NCBI GenBank assembly: GCA_021153325.1
Contig: JAGKTQ010000003.1
Location: forward strand, 62,001-126,000
Reading direction: 5' to 3'
From: Lachnospiraceae bacterium
GTDB lineage: Bacteria > Bacillota > Clostridia > Lachnospirales > Lachnospiraceae
DNA: 64,000 nucleotides
Numbering within the stretch: position 1 is the first letter of the stretch; the number at the start of each line of letters is the position of its first letter. A model generated the notes under the pieces. The model did no database searches and was not told where the DNA came from. It worked only from the letters and a program-made list of their open reading frames with translations. Below are positions 50,063-59,578 of the stretch, one piece after another. A program made the position numbers and the translations under genes.

Positions 50063-52618
50063 ATGAAAAAAGAAACCTATGATATTACCGGAATGACCTG
50101 TTCTGCCTGTTCTTCCAGAGTGGAGAAGTGTGCGAATGCACTGGAAGGTGTGGACAAGGCATCCGTCAATCTTTTGACGAACAGCATGCAGATAGAGTAT
50201 GACGAGGAGGCGGTATCCTCTGAAAAGATCATACAGGCAGTGGAAAAGGCGGGATATGGTGCCGCACTTCGGCAAAGAGGTGTACCACAAGGGAATACGC
50301 AAACTGCTAAAAACGGAATAGATGGGGAAAAAGCCTTAGGGAAAAATACAATGCAGAAGGAAGCGGACAGCTTGAAAAAAAGGTTCTGTATTTCGATTGT
50401 ATTCTTAATTCCGCTTATGTACATTTCCATGTATCATATGTTCCATGCATGGTTCGGACTTCCGATTCCAGGATTTATGATGGAATATTTTCATGGAAAT
50501 GAAAATGTGATCACGTTTTCGTTTGCACAGTTTTTACTGTTGCTTCCGATACTGTATGTAAATCGAAAATATTTTATTGTTGGATTTAAAACGTTATTTC
50601 ATGGCAGCCCGAATATGGATAGTCTGATCGCTATCGGTTCATCAGCAGCGGTGATCTATGGTTGCTTTGTGATTTTCAGGCTGGGAAGAGCGCTTGGTAT
50701 GCAGGACATGGCAGTGGTGGAGCAATATGGAATGGAAGTATATTTTGAGTCAGCTGGAACGATTCTCACGCTCATTACACTTGGTAAATATTTGGAAGCA
50801 AGAAGCAAGGGAAAAACGAGTGAAGCCATTACAAAGCTCATGAATCTGGCACCAAAGACTGCAGTGGTAGAGCGAAACGGAAAAGAAGAAACTATCGACG
50901 TAGAGCAAGTGCAGATGGGGGACATCGTGTTGGTGCGCTCCGGCGCAGCTATTCCGGTAGACGGCGTGATCGTAGCCGGAAATGGAAGTGTGGATGAGGC
51001 GGCGATTACTGGAGAAAGCATCCCCGTAGATAAAAAAGAAGGCGATACGGTCGTAGGCGGTACATTAAATAAAGCCGGTTTTATGAAATTCCGTGCTACA
51101 AGGGTGGGCGATGATACAACGCTCTCTCAAATCATCCATCTGGTGGAAGAGGCAAGTGCCAGTAAAGCACCTATTGCAAAGATGGCAGATAAAATTGCAG
51201 GTGTGTTTGTACCAGTCGTAATTGGGATTGCGATTTTGGCAGCGGTCATTTGGCTGCTTTCTGGTGCGGGATTTGAATTTGCTTTGTCTATCGGTATTTC
51301 CGTACTGGTCATTTCCTGCCCTTGTGCGCTTGGGCTTGCTACACCGGTAGCGATCATGGTAGGAACTGGAAAGGGTGCAGAACTCGGCATTTTGGTCAAA
51401 TCCGGGGAAGCTTTGGAAACCGCACACAATATCGATACAGTAGTGTTGGACAAGACAGGAACGATTACAGAAGGAAAGCCTGTTGTTACTGATGTTTTTG
51501 CTCTTGGAATGGAAGAAGATACCCTTTTAAAAATGGCAGTATGTCTGGAAAAACCAAGTGAACATCCATTGGCAGAAGCCATCGTGAAATATGGGACAGA
51601 AAAGGGAATAGAAGCAACAGAAGTAACAGAATTTGAAACGCTTCCAGGAAAAGGGGTCAGTGCTTATATCGATGGCAGAAAATTTTATGCCGGAAATGAA
51701 AGTCTGATGGCAGAAAAGCAGATTGCTACAGAAAGAATAAAAGAGACACTTTTCGCTTTTGCTAATGACGGAAAAACACCGCTTATTTTCAGTGATGAGA
51801 AAGAAGTGATCGGTGTGATCGCGGTGGCGGATGTGGCAAAGAAAACGAGCAAAGAAGCAATTGCCAAGTTCCAAAAAATGGGAATTCATGTTATTATGCT
51901 GACAGGCGATAATGAAGTAACTGCCAGAGCAATGCAGCGACAGTTACATATTCCGAAGGTCATTGCAGGTGTGCTGCCAGACCAGAAGGAACAAGTGATC
52001 GCAGGGCTTCAGAATGAGGGCAGAAAGGTAGCAATGGTAGGGGATGGCATTAACGATGCCCCGGCACTTATGCGCGCAGATGTGGGCATTGCTATCGGTG
52101 CTGGTACAGATATTGCCTTGGAAAGTGCAGATATTGTATTGATGAAAAATGATTTGCTGGATGTATGTACAGCAATCCGCTTGAGCAGAAAAGTGATCAC
52201 GAATATCAAACAGAACCTGTTTTGGGCATTTTTTTATAATAGTATCGGAATCCCGCTTGCAGCAGGGGGACTTTACCCGGCATTTGGATTGAAATTAAAT
52301 CCTATGTTTGGTTCTGCTGCCATGGCATTAAGTAGTGTGTGTGTAGTTTCTAATGCACTTAGAATAAAAAGATTTAAGGAGGATAAATTTATGTTTGGAA
52401 AGAAAAAAGCAGATGTAGAAATGATGGTAGAAGGAATGAGCTGTGGACATTGCAGCGCAAGAGTAGAGGAAGCGTTAAATAATATTGACGGGGTGAAGGC
52501 AGAAGTGAATTTGAAGAAAAAGACAGCTTATGTTACACTGGAAAACGAAGTCTCAGATGAAACATTAAAAGCAGCAGTGGAAAATGCAGGCTATAGCGTG
52601 ACAAAAATAAGCAGATAG
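50063..52618 (+). CDS. copA: Copper-exporting P-type ATPase CopA with fused CopZ domain
   Basis: A P1B-type ATPase of 851 residues. The N-terminal HMA domain has the MTCSACSSRVEKC copper site. Membrane segments (~120-260, ~380-430, ~720-750) hold the SCPCAL copper motif. The phosphorylation site is DKTGT, the ATP site has SEHPLAEAI, and the hinge is MVGDGINDAPAL. After the last membrane segments the frame runs, without a stop, into a second HMA domain (MSCGHCSARVEEAL, ~788-850), equivalent to the CopZ chaperone. This C-terminal domain retains its own ribosome site and ATG. AGGAGG precedes 50063. In the csoR operon. Confidence 0.95.
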   Translation: MKKETYDITGMTCSACSSRVEKCANALEGVDKASVNLLTNSMQIEYDEEAVSSEKIIQAVEKAGYGAALRQRGVPQGNTQTAKNGIDGEKALGKNTMQKEADSLKKRFCISIVFLIPLMYISMYHMFHAWFGLPIPGFMMEYFHGNENVITFSFAQFLLLLPILYVNRKYFIVGFKTLFHGSPNMDSLIAIGSSAAVIYGCFVIFRLGRALGMQDMAVVEQYGMEVYFESAGTILTLITLGKYLEARSKGKTSEAITKLMNLAPKTAVVERNGKEETIDVEQVQMGDIVLVRSGAAIPVDGVIVAGNGSVDEAAITGESIPVDKKEGDTVVGGTLNKAGFMKFRATRVGDDTTLSQIIHLVEEASASKAPIAKMADKIAGVFVPVVIGIAILAAVIWLLSGAGFEFALSIGISVLVISCPCALGLATPVAIMVGTGKGAELGILVKSGEALETAHNIDTVVLDKTGTITEGKPVVTDVFALGMEEDTLLKMAVCLEKPSEHPLAEAIVKYGTEKGIEATEVTEFETLPGKGVSAYIDGRKFYAGNESLMAEKQIATERIKETLFAFANDGKTPLIFSDEKEVIGVIAVADVAKKTSKEAIAKFQKMGIHVIMLTGDNEVTARAMQRQLHIPKVIAGVLPDQKEQVIAGLQNEGRKVAMVGDGINDAPALMRADVGIAIGAGTDIALESADIVLMKNDLLDVCTAIRLSRKVITNIKQNLFWAFFYNSIGIPLAAGGLYPAFGLKLNPMFGSAAMALSSVCVVSNALRIKRFKEDKFMFGKKKADVEMMVEGMSCGHCSARVEEALNNIDGVKAEVNLKKKTAYVTLENEVSDETLKAAVENAGYSVTKISR
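52391..52618 (+). CDS. copZ: Possible internal CopZ start inside copA
   Basis: ATG 52391 is preceded by AAGGAGG (52377-52383, 7 bases away) in frame with copA. From there 75 residues are a complete metal-binding HMA protein (MSCGHC site). Separate synthesis of a CopZ chaperone by internal initiation is inference. Confidence 0.45.
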   Translation: MFGKKKADVEMMVEGMSCGHCSARVEEALNNIDGVKAEVNLKKKTAYVTLENEVSDETLKAAVENAGYSVTKISR

Positions 52619-52694
52619 AAGAAAATGGCGAGAATGTAGTCATGACAGCATTTACTTACAGATTTGAAAAAAGCTGCAGTAGTGGGAGGAAAAA

Positions 52695-54482
52695 ATGGCA
52701 GTAACATTTGCAGAATATATAAAAAAGAAAAAAGTGCTCTGTGACGGCGGATTTGGCACATATTATGGAGCATTGACCGGTTCGGAAACACCATGTGAAA
52801 TGGCAAATCTGAAAAATCCGGAATTTGTAAAAAAAATTCACAGAGAATATATTCAGGCAGGTGCAAGATTTATTCGTACGAATACTTTTGCAGCAAACAA
52901 ACAGATCCTTTCCTGCAATGAAACACAGCTTACCGATATTATAAAGGCGGGATACCGGCTTGCAAAAGAAACGGCGGCAGAAGAAAAAGAACCGGTCTTT
53001 GTAGGAGCAGATATTGGTCCGATTCCTTTAGAGAGTGTGGAAGAGGAAGAACAGAGAGAAGAGCAATACACGGCAATTTGCAAAGCTTTTTTGGAAGAGG
53101 GAGCAGATATATTTGTATTTGAAACATTTTCCAATTTAGATGAGATTCTGCCAGTGATAAAGAAAATAAAAAAAGAAAATCCTGCCCTTTTTGTCATTGT
53201 ACAGTTTTGTGTGAACCAGTTCGGCTACAGCAGTGCAGGATTAAGTGCAAAAAGGCTTTTGGAAGAGGCGGGAAAGGTAGAAGAAATTGATGCTACGGGA
53301 TTTAATTGCGGTGTAGGACCTGGTCACCTTTTTCAAATCATGGAAAAACAGAATCTGGCAATCGGAAAGTTTATTACTGCCTTTCCGAATGCTGGGTATC
53401 CACAGATGATTCAAAGCCGATTGGTTTTTTTGGATAATGAGGAATATTTTGTGGAGAAGGGCTGTGACATTGCAGGACTTTGCGTGGATATGCTCGGTGG
53501 CTGCTGTGGAACGACGCCTTCCTATATTTCCAAATTGAAAAGCAAGGTAGAGTGGGAAAGAGATACAGAAAAAATTCCAGAGAAAAAAGCAGAACAGCCT
53601 CTGAAAATTAAGAGTAAGGATTACAGTTTTTTTGCGGGAAAGCAAAAGAAACTGATTGCAGTAGAGCTAGCGCCACCGTTGGATGCCAATGATGAGAAGA
53701 TCATGGATGCGGCAAATCGATTAAAGAATTGCGATGTGGATGTGATCACATTTCCGGATTCCCCATCGGGAAGAACAAGGGTTGACCCGGTACTAATGGC
53801 AGCGAAAGTCATGAAAGAAACGGGTATGTGCGTTATGCCACATATTTGCTGTCGCGACAAAAATGCCATTGCTATGCGTTCCCAGCTTTTAGGTGCACAG
53901 GTAAATGGAATTCATAATTTCCTTGTCATTACGGGAGATCCGGTTCCAAGCATGGTAAGACAAAGCGTAAAAAGTGTCTTCAATTTTGATTCGGTGGGTC
54001 TTATGAAGATCATAAAAGACATGAACGAAGAGACCTTTGCAGAGGAGCCACTTTTTTATGGTGGTGCGATTAATTATAATCGTCGTAATTTGGAAGTAGA
54101 ATGTGGACGTGTAAAGAAAAAAACAGAAGCAGGAGCCAGCTTTTTCTTCACACAGCCACTATTTTGCAAAGAAGATATAGAAAAGGTAAGAAGCCTGAAG
54201 AAAGAAGTGCCACAGGCAAAAATCCTATGTGGAATCATGCCGCTTATCAGTAAACGAAATGCCCTGTTTATGAAAAATGAAATGGTTGGCATTCATGTGC
54301 CGGATGAAGTGATCGCACGTTATGAGGAAACGATGACAAAGGCACAGGGGGAAGCGGTAGGGATTGCCATTGCCAAGGAAGTGATGGAGCAGGCAGCGGA
54401 CTTTGCAGATGGATTTTATTTTTCCCTGCCCTTCAACCGCGTAAACGTGTTGGAAGCAATTTTGAAAGATGCAGGGTTTTAA
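52695..54482 (+). CDS. Homocysteine S-methyltransferase / methylenetetrahydrofolate reductase, bifunctional
   Basis: A 595-residue fusion of methionine and folate metabolism. Residues 1-~280 are a homocysteine methyltransferase: LCDGGFGTYYGAL start and the zinc Cys residues in FNCGVGP and GGCCGTTP. Residues ~310-595 are a MetF-like FAD barrel: AVELAPPLDANDEKI, GIHNFLVITGDP, NYNRRNLEVECGRVKKKTEAG and FFFTQPLF. It lacks the B12 and activation domains of MetH. AGTGGGAGG precedes the ATG. No S-box leader or other met gene is seen; a 76-base gap separates it from copA. Confidence 0.93.
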   Translation: MAVTFAEYIKKKKVLCDGGFGTYYGALTGSETPCEMANLKNPEFVKKIHREYIQAGARFIRTNTFAANKQILSCNETQLTDIIKAGYRLAKETAAEEKEPVFVGADIGPIPLESVEEEEQREEQYTAICKAFLEEGADIFVFETFSNLDEILPVIKKIKKENPALFVIVQFCVNQFGYSSAGLSAKRLLEEAGKVEEIDATGFNCGVGPGHLFQIMEKQNLAIGKFITAFPNAGYPQMIQSRLVFLDNEEYFVEKGCDIAGLCVDMLGGCCGTTPSYISKLKSKVEWERDTEKIPEKKAEQPLKIKSKDYSFFAGKQKKLIAVELAPPLDANDEKIMDAANRLKNCDVDVITFPDSPSGRTRVDPVLMAAKVMKETGMCVMPHICCRDKNAIAMRSQLLGAQVNGIHNFLVITGDPVPSMVRQSVKSVFNFDSVGLMKIIKDMNEETFAEEPLFYGGAINYNRRNLEVECGRVKKKTEAGASFFFTQPLFCKEDIEKVRSLKKEVPQAKILCGIMPLISKRNALFMKNEMVGIHVPDEVIARYEETMTKAQGEAVGIAIAKEVMEQAADFADGFYFSLPFNRVNVLEAILKDAGF

Positions 54483-54505
54483 ACGTAAAAAATGGATTCG
54501 AAAAG

Positions 54506-55525
54506 TTACTGTGAAAGTGCTTCTTGGGCGAAGGTGGTGTTTACCAGGTCGGAGTAGGGAACTCGTTCGGTGAGTTCTCCGGCTTCTTCTAAAATGTTTT
54601 GCAGGAGAGTGAAGCTTTCTTCTTCAAATACAAGGTCTTCTTTCCATGTTTCCTGTTCGTAGTAGCGTGTTACGATCGTTGTCAATGTTTCTAAGTCAGT
54701 TTCCGGAAATTGGGGACTGATGGCTTTGGCAATATCGGCAGGGGAAGACTGGTTCACATCATTCATTCCCTTCTGTAAAGCATTGGTGAAATGCTGTAGG
54801 ATCTCAGGATTATTTTCTATATAACTCTTTTTGGCACAAAATGCGGTGTAAGGTACATAGCCGGATTCTTCGCCAAGAGAAGCTACAACATAGCCGTCTC
54901 CTTTTGCCTCTAAAGCTGTGGCGTGAGGTTCAAATTCAATGGTAAAATCGCCCTGCCCACCGGAAAATGCTGCAGCAGTAGAACCAAAATCAATACTTTG
55001 ATCAATCGTAAGGTCAGTAGCAGGATTCAAATTATTTTTTTTCAAAATGTATTCAAAGACCATTTCGGGCATACCGCCAGCTCTGCCACCTAACACAATT
55101 TTCCCATTCAGCATGGTGAAATCAAAGTTTTCAATGGGTTCTCTGGAAACAAGAAAGTTTCCGGCACGTTGTGTAAGCTGAGCGAAGTTCACAACATAGT
55201 CTTCTGCTCCCTGATTATAAGTATAGATAGAGCTTTCACTTCCCATAAATCCGATCTGGGCGTCATCAGACAAAACGGCTGTCATTGTTTTATCTGCACC
55301 ATATCCGGTCACCAGTTCTAAGTCAATTCCTTCTTCGGCAAAATACCCTTTTTCTATTGCCACATATAATGGCGCGTAAAAGCAGGAATGTGCCACTTCA
55401 TTTAAAATAACTTTTGTTTGGTTTCCATCTGTTTTTGTGTCTTTTTCATCGGAAGATGAACTGCCACAGGAACATAGAAGAACAGAAAGAATCAGAAGTA
55501 GTGCGAAAATAGTACGCTTTTTCAT
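54506..55525 (-). CDS. ABC-type substrate-binding lipoprotein, NMT1/THI5-like (orphan)
   Basis: A 339-residue extracellular binding protein. Signal peptide ends LLCSCGS (lipobox Cys ~18). The NMT1/THI5 core (NEVAHSCFYAPLYVAIEKGYFAEEGIDLELV, then IGFMGSESSIYTYNQGAEDYVVNFAQLTQRAGNFLVSR) is the family used for thiamine precursors, sulfonates and nitrate-like solutes. The usual permease and ATPase genes are not adjacent. ATG 55525 follows AGGAGG. The ligand is unknown. Confidence 0.85.
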   Translation of the reverse strand: MKKRTIFALLLILSVLLCSCGSSSSDEKDTKTDGNQTKVILNEVAHSCFYAPLYVAIEKGYFAEEGIDLELVTGYGADKTMTAVLSDDAQIGFMGSESSIYTYNQGAEDYVVNFAQLTQRAGNFLVSREPIENFDFTMLNGKIVLGGRAGGMPEMVFEYILKKNNLNPATDLTIDQSIDFGSTAAAFSGGQGDFTIEFEPHATALEAKGDGYVVASLGEESGYVPYTAFCAKKSYIENNPEILQHFTNALQKGMNDVNQSSPADIAKAISPQFPETDLETLTTIVTRYYEQETWKEDLVFEEESFTLLQNILEEAGELTERVPYSDLVNTTFAQEALSQ

Positions 55526-55723
55526 AAATAAAATCCTCCTGAAACGTAGATGATCAATATGGTATACCAATATGCAGAAGGAAATAGAGAGTTCCTGAAT
55601 AGAAAAATTTGCGAATAATAAACAATTAGGTATTGTTGAAATAACAATTTTCGTGCATAATATTGTCATCTGGCAAAATTGTCTTTTTTTGCCGAATTTA
55701 GTCAGAGGGGAATGTGAGAAAAC

Positions 55724-56431
55724 ATGAAAAAGATAGAGAAAATCTGTAAGATAATTGCAGCTATTATACTGATTCCAACGGTTTTACTTGTTGCCTTTAT
55801 TTTGATCGCAGACGTAACCGGAATGGAGTTTAATAAAAACAGTACCACGACGGAACAGGTTCAGGAAAACCATACAGGAGCAGCGGATGCGAGCGAAGAA
55901 GAACAAGCGGGTATGGTAACAGATATTAGTGGTAATGATGGGGAAGAAAGTACCGGAGAAGCAGAGCAGACGGATGGAAAGATCACCGCAGAAAAATACG
56001 AGCAGATCCAAAATGGCATGACATATCAGGAATTGGTAGCCTTAATTGGTGAGGAAGGAAATTTGACTGCTGAGTCAGAAACGCTTGGTTCCAAAACGGT
56101 CATGTATGAATGGACAGCAGAAGATGGATGGGGAACTGCTATCATTGTGTTACAGGATAATGCAGTTATTAATAAATCCCAGACAGGAGTTGCACAGTCA
56201 GCAGAAACAGCGCCTATCACATTGGAACAGTATGAGCAGATAGAAGAAGGAATGACTTATGATAAAGTAGTAGAGATCATAGGTGGTGAAGGAGAAGCAA
56301 TTTCAGAAAGCAATACAGAAGATTCCATTACGGTTGTATATATTTGGAAGGGAAGCGATGGAGTTTCTAATGCAACACTTACATTTTACAATAATGCATT
56401 ATTTTCTAAAGCACAGACAGGCTTGCAATAG
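55724..56431 (+). CDS. Membrane-anchored protein with two DUF3862 repeats
   Basis: A 235-residue protein. One membrane helix (~10-30) is followed by an acidic, Ser/Glu-rich linker and two DUF3862 units (SmpA/OmlA-like), each beginning YEQI(Q/E)(N/E)GMTY and ending in a beta strand with a KSQTG- or KAQTG-type turn. These folds are usually protein-binding modules at the cell surface. It is divergent from the binding-protein gene, but no functional link is shown. The stem of a terminator lies in its last codons. Confidence 0.75.
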   Translation: MKKIEKICKIIAAIILIPTVLLVAFILIADVTGMEFNKNSTTTEQVQENHTGAADASEEEQAGMVTDISGNDGEESTGEAEQTDGKITAEKYEQIQNGMTYQELVALIGEEGNLTAESETLGSKTVMYEWTAEDGWGTAIIVLQDNAVINKSQTGVAQSAETAPITLEQYEQIEEGMTYDKVVEIIGGEGEAISESNTEDSITVVYIWKGSDGVSNATLTFYNNALFSKAQTGLQ

Positions 56432-56446
56432 CGGTCTGTGTTTTTT
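56412..56446 (+). terminator. Terminator overlapping the DUF3862 gene end
   Basis: CACAGAC (56412-56418) pairs with GTCTGTG (56434-56440), then six T residues. Confidence 0.75.
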
Positions 56447-56491
56447 GTTTGAAAATTTATCGTGCTTAAGAATTATTTATGAATTTTTTTA

Positions 56492-56520
56492 TCGACATGA
56501 TGTATAAAATTCGGTATAAT
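56492..56520 (+). promoter_or_regulatory. Promoter for pspA and the SPFH gene
   Basis: TCGACA (56492-56497), 17 bases and TATAAT (56515-56520), 100 bases before pspA. No clear alternative sigma element. Confidence 0.65.
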
Positions 56521-56619
56521 TAGAATCAGTCAGTCAAATCTTTTGAGGATTTTTGGTATGACGGGGTGATTATTAAAAATAAGGAACAGCTATCTTTTTT
56601 AAGAGGCAAGGAGGAAACT

Positions 56620-57303
56620 ATGGGAGTTTTAACAAGATTTAAGGACATTATGGCAGCTAATTTTAATTCGCTTTTGGATAAAGCAGAAGATCCGGAAAAA
56701 ATGGTGGATCAGTATTTGAGAAATTTGGAAAGTGATCTTGCAAAAGTAAAAGCAGAGACAGCATCTGTTATGGCAGAAGAAAAATCCTGCAAGCGTAAAT
56801 TAGATGAATGCAACGAAGAGATTGCAAGAATGACAGAGTATGCAAAAAAAGCAGTTACAGCAGGAAATGATGACGAAGCAAAACAGTTCCTTGCTAAAAA
56901 GAGCGAGTTGACAGAGAAGAGAGATGCTTTACAGGGAAGCTATGATATTGCAAAAGCAAATGCAGATAAAATGCGTGAGATGAACAACAAACTGGAAGCT
57001 GATATTGCTGCAATGAGAAGCAAGAGAGATACTTTAAAAGCAAAAGCAAAAGTAGCGGATGCACAGGAAAGAATCAATAAGCTTGGTTCCAGCGTAGAAG
57101 CAGCAGGAAGCAATATGGCAGCATTTGACCGTATGGAAGACAAGATCAATCGCAGACTTGATGAAGTGAATGCAATGGCTGAACTGAATGAAGAAAGCGG
57201 TTCTGATTCTATTGAAGAACTTGCTAAAAAATACGATTCCAATGAAACAAAATCCGATGTGGATGATGAACTTGCTGCATTAAAAGCAGAGCTTGGAATG
57301 TAA
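56620..57303 (+). CDS. pspA: PspA/IM30-family phage-shock protein
   Basis: A 227-residue coiled-coil protein that binds damaged membranes. The start GVLTRFKDIMAANFNSLLDKAEDPEKMVDQYLRNLE is the family signature, followed by long helices with heptads rich in Ala/Lys/Glu. ATG 56620 is chosen because AGGAGG precedes it; an upstream frame start at 56566 is not preceded by one. The SPFH gene follows 23 bases later. The combination resembles the Bacillus ydjF-ydjI membrane-stress unit. Confidence 0.93.
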   Translation: MGVLTRFKDIMAANFNSLLDKAEDPEKMVDQYLRNLESDLAKVKAETASVMAEEKSCKRKLDECNEEIARMTEYAKKAVTAGNDDEAKQFLAKKSELTEKRDALQGSYDIAKANADKMREMNNKLEADIAAMRSKRDTLKAKAKVADAQERINKLGSSVEAAGSNMAAFDRMEDKINRRLDEVNAMAELNEESGSDSIEELAKKYDSNETKSDVDDELAALKAELGM

Positions 57304-57326
57304 TAGAAAGAGCGGAGTGAGAGAAA

Positions 57327-58289
57327 ATGGGATTATTTTCAAGAGAATTAGCTAACGTTGTAGAATGGAAAGAAGATAGAGAGGGCGTATTATTCTGGAA
57401 ATGGCAGAACCAGGAGATCAAAAAAGGCTCAAAATTGATCGTACGTCCGGGACAGGATGCAATCTTTCTTTATAACGGTAGAGTAGAAGGTATTTTTGAG
57501 AGTGAAGGTCAGTTTGACATGGAGTCTGACATCATTCCATTCCTGTCTACATTAAAAAGTTTTAAATTCGGTTTTAATACACCGCTTCGTGCAGAAGTGC
57601 TCTTCATTAACACAAAAGAAATGATCGTAAAATGGGGCACAAAAAATGCCATCAATTTACAGGCGCCGGGACTTCCGGGTGGTATGCCGATCAGAGCATT
57701 TGGTACATTCAGCTGCAAAATTGCAGAGCATGATGTTTTGATCGACAAATTGGCAGGTATTAAACAGATTTATACAGTAGACGATGTAAAAGAGCGTATC
57801 ATATCTAATTTAGATCAGTTGTTGATGGTATGGGTCGGAAAAGAAGGCAGAGATATGTTCAACCTTCAGATGGATGCCAGAAGCATTTCCAAAGGCATTA
57901 TGGGCGATCTGGACATGGATATGAGAAAACTCGGTATTGCCATTACAGATTTTAACATTGAAAGCTTTTCTTATCCGGAAGAGATCAAGAAAATGCAGGA
58001 GAAAGCTGCAGCACAGTCTATGATCGGAGATATGAACAAATATCAGCAGGTGGCTATGGCTGATTCTATGCAAAAAGGCGGCACAAGAAGTGGCAGCAGC
58101 GTAGCAAGTGATATGGTAAGCTTACAGATGGGCATGGCAATGGGACAGCAGATGGTGCAGCAAATGCAGAATAATAACACCAATACAATGGCTGGTGCAA
58201 CAGGCACAGCGCCTAAATTCTGTCCAAACTGCGGTACACCTACAAACGGAAGCAACTTCTGTGGAAACTGCGGAAATAAGCTTGTATAA
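57327..58289 (+). CDS. SPFH-domain protein with C-terminal zinc ribbon (YdjI-like)
   Basis: A 320-residue protein. The N-terminal part (~25-215) reads as an SPFH/band-7-like domain without a membrane segment (QEIKKGSKLIVRPGQDAIFLYNGRVEG). It continues into a helix, then a glycine/methionine-rich linker and a zinc ribbon with two Cys pairs: KFCPNCGTPTNG and FCGNCGNKL. In Bacillus a homologue (YdjI) helps place PspA. The two genes are probably a two-part membrane-stress module. Confidence 0.87.
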   Translation: MGLFSRELANVVEWKEDREGVLFWKWQNQEIKKGSKLIVRPGQDAIFLYNGRVEGIFESEGQFDMESDIIPFLSTLKSFKFGFNTPLRAEVLFINTKEMIVKWGTKNAINLQAPGLPGGMPIRAFGTFSCKIAEHDVLIDKLAGIKQIYTVDDVKERIISNLDQLLMVWVGKEGRDMFNLQMDARSISKGIMGDLDMDMRKLGIAITDFNIESFSYPEEIKKMQEKAAAQSMIGDMNKYQQVAMADSMQKGGTRSGSSVASDMVSLQMGMAMGQQMVQQMQNNNTNTMAGATGTAPKFCPNCGTPTNGSNFCGNCGNKLV

Positions 58290-58310
58290 ATATAAAAGAA
58301 AAGATAATAA

Positions 58311-58347
58311 AAGTGAGAAATCTTTGAATGTTAAGATTTCTCACTTT
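58311..58347 (+). terminator. Terminator after the SPFH gene
   Basis: GTGAGAAATCTT pairs with AAGATTTCTCAC around an 8-base loop, then five T residues. Confidence 0.85.
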
Positions 58348-58363
58348 TTCATTTCTTATGAAA

Positions 58364-59554
58364 TTAAATGTTGTATTCTTCTCTACGATTGTATTTATCC
58401 AAAATAGCATGTATTTTTTCGGTAGGAGTAAGTACGTTTGCCATTGAAATATCGTGATTCATAAAGTCGATGATAGATGCTAAGAACTTGCTCATGTCTG
58501 CTTTTACAAAATAAGGTTTGTCTTTTAATTCTGGTGGGAGATAAGTTAAGTTTGTTGTAATAACTCTTTCAAATACACCCTGTTCGTAAGCATTATCAAA
58601 AGCCTTTAATCCGTTTGTAAATAAGCCGAAGGTACAGCAGATAAATACTCTGTTTGCATGCATTTCTTTTAACTGCTTTGCAGTATCCAACATACTTTCA
58701 CCGGAGGAGATCATATCATCAATAATGATGACATCCTTTCCTTCTAATGTATCACCTAAAAATTCATGGGCAACGATTGGATTTTTGCCATTTATAATGG
58801 TAGAGTAGTCACGGCGTTTGTAGAACATACCAGTATTTACACCAAGTACATTGGCAAAATATACAGCACGGTCAAGGGCTCCTTCGTCCGGGCTGATAAC
58901 TACTAAGTGATCTTTATCAATGATCAGATCTTTTTCTACGTCTAAAAGAGAACGCATGAATTGGTAAGGTGGAGTGAAGTTATCAAATCCACAGAGCGGA
59001 GTAGCGTTCTGTACACGAGGATCATGTGCATCAAAAGTAATGAAATTGTTGACGCCCATAGCGCTTAATTCTTCCAATGCATAAGCGCAGTCTAAAGATT
59101 CTCTACCGCTTCTTTTGTGCTGACGTCCTTCGTAGAGGAAAGGCATAATAACGTTGATACGGTGTGCTTTTCCGTTCGTAGCTGCGATCACACGTTTTAA
59201 GTCCTGATAATGGTCATCCGGTGATTTGTGGTTCGTATAACCATTTACGTTATAGGTAAGACTATGATTGCAGACGTCTAAAAGAATAAACAGATCTTTT
59301 CCGCGGATACTTTCATGAAAAACGGCTTTTCCTTCTCCACTTCCGAAACGCGGACATTCACAGTCTACTAAATAGCTGCTTTCAATATAACCATGGAAAG
59401 CAGGATCATTTTTAACTTTTTCGTTGTTAACACTTTTACGATAATCTACCAAATAATTATTAACGCTGCGACCAAGAGCCTCAGCAGATTCCAGTGCAAT
59501 CAATTTCAATGGTGCAACCGGCATTGCATTTTCCAATTCACGTAAATTAGGCAT
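58364..59554 (-). CDS. prs: Ribose-phosphate pyrophosphokinase family protein (long form)
   Basis: Makes PRPP for nucleotides, His and Trp. The PRPP-binding loop VIIIDDMISSGESM and the LFILLDVCN, NVIMPFLYEGRQHKRSGRESL, FITFDAHDP and VISPDEGALDRAV segments are present. At 396 residues it is longer than the normal ~315; extra sequence is at the N-terminus (about 60) and C-terminus. GGAGG precedes the ATG. It is a family member with probable PRPP activity, but as a divergent form; a second, normal prs may lie elsewhere. Promoter and possible operator lie upstream. Confidence 0.87.
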   Translation of the reverse strand: MPNLRELENAMPVAPLKLIALESAEALGRSVNNYLVDYRKSVNNEKVKNDPAFHGYIESSYLVDCECPRFGSGEGKAVFHESIRGKDLFILLDVCNHSLTYNVNGYTNHKSPDDHYQDLKRVIAATNGKAHRINVIMPFLYEGRQHKRSGRESLDCAYALEELSAMGVNNFITFDAHDPRVQNATPLCGFDNFTPPYQFMRSLLDVEKDLIIDKDHLVVISPDEGALDRAVYFANVLGVNTGMFYKRRDYSTIINGKNPIVAHEFLGDTLEGKDVIIIDDMISSGESMLDTAKQLKEMHANRVFICCTFGLFTNGLKAFDNAYEQGVFERVITTNLTYLPPELKDKPYFVKADMSKFLASIIDFMNHDISMANVLTPTEKIHAILDKYNRREEYNI

Positions 59555-59578
59555 TTTTTCCTCCGTAATAAAAGTCTA

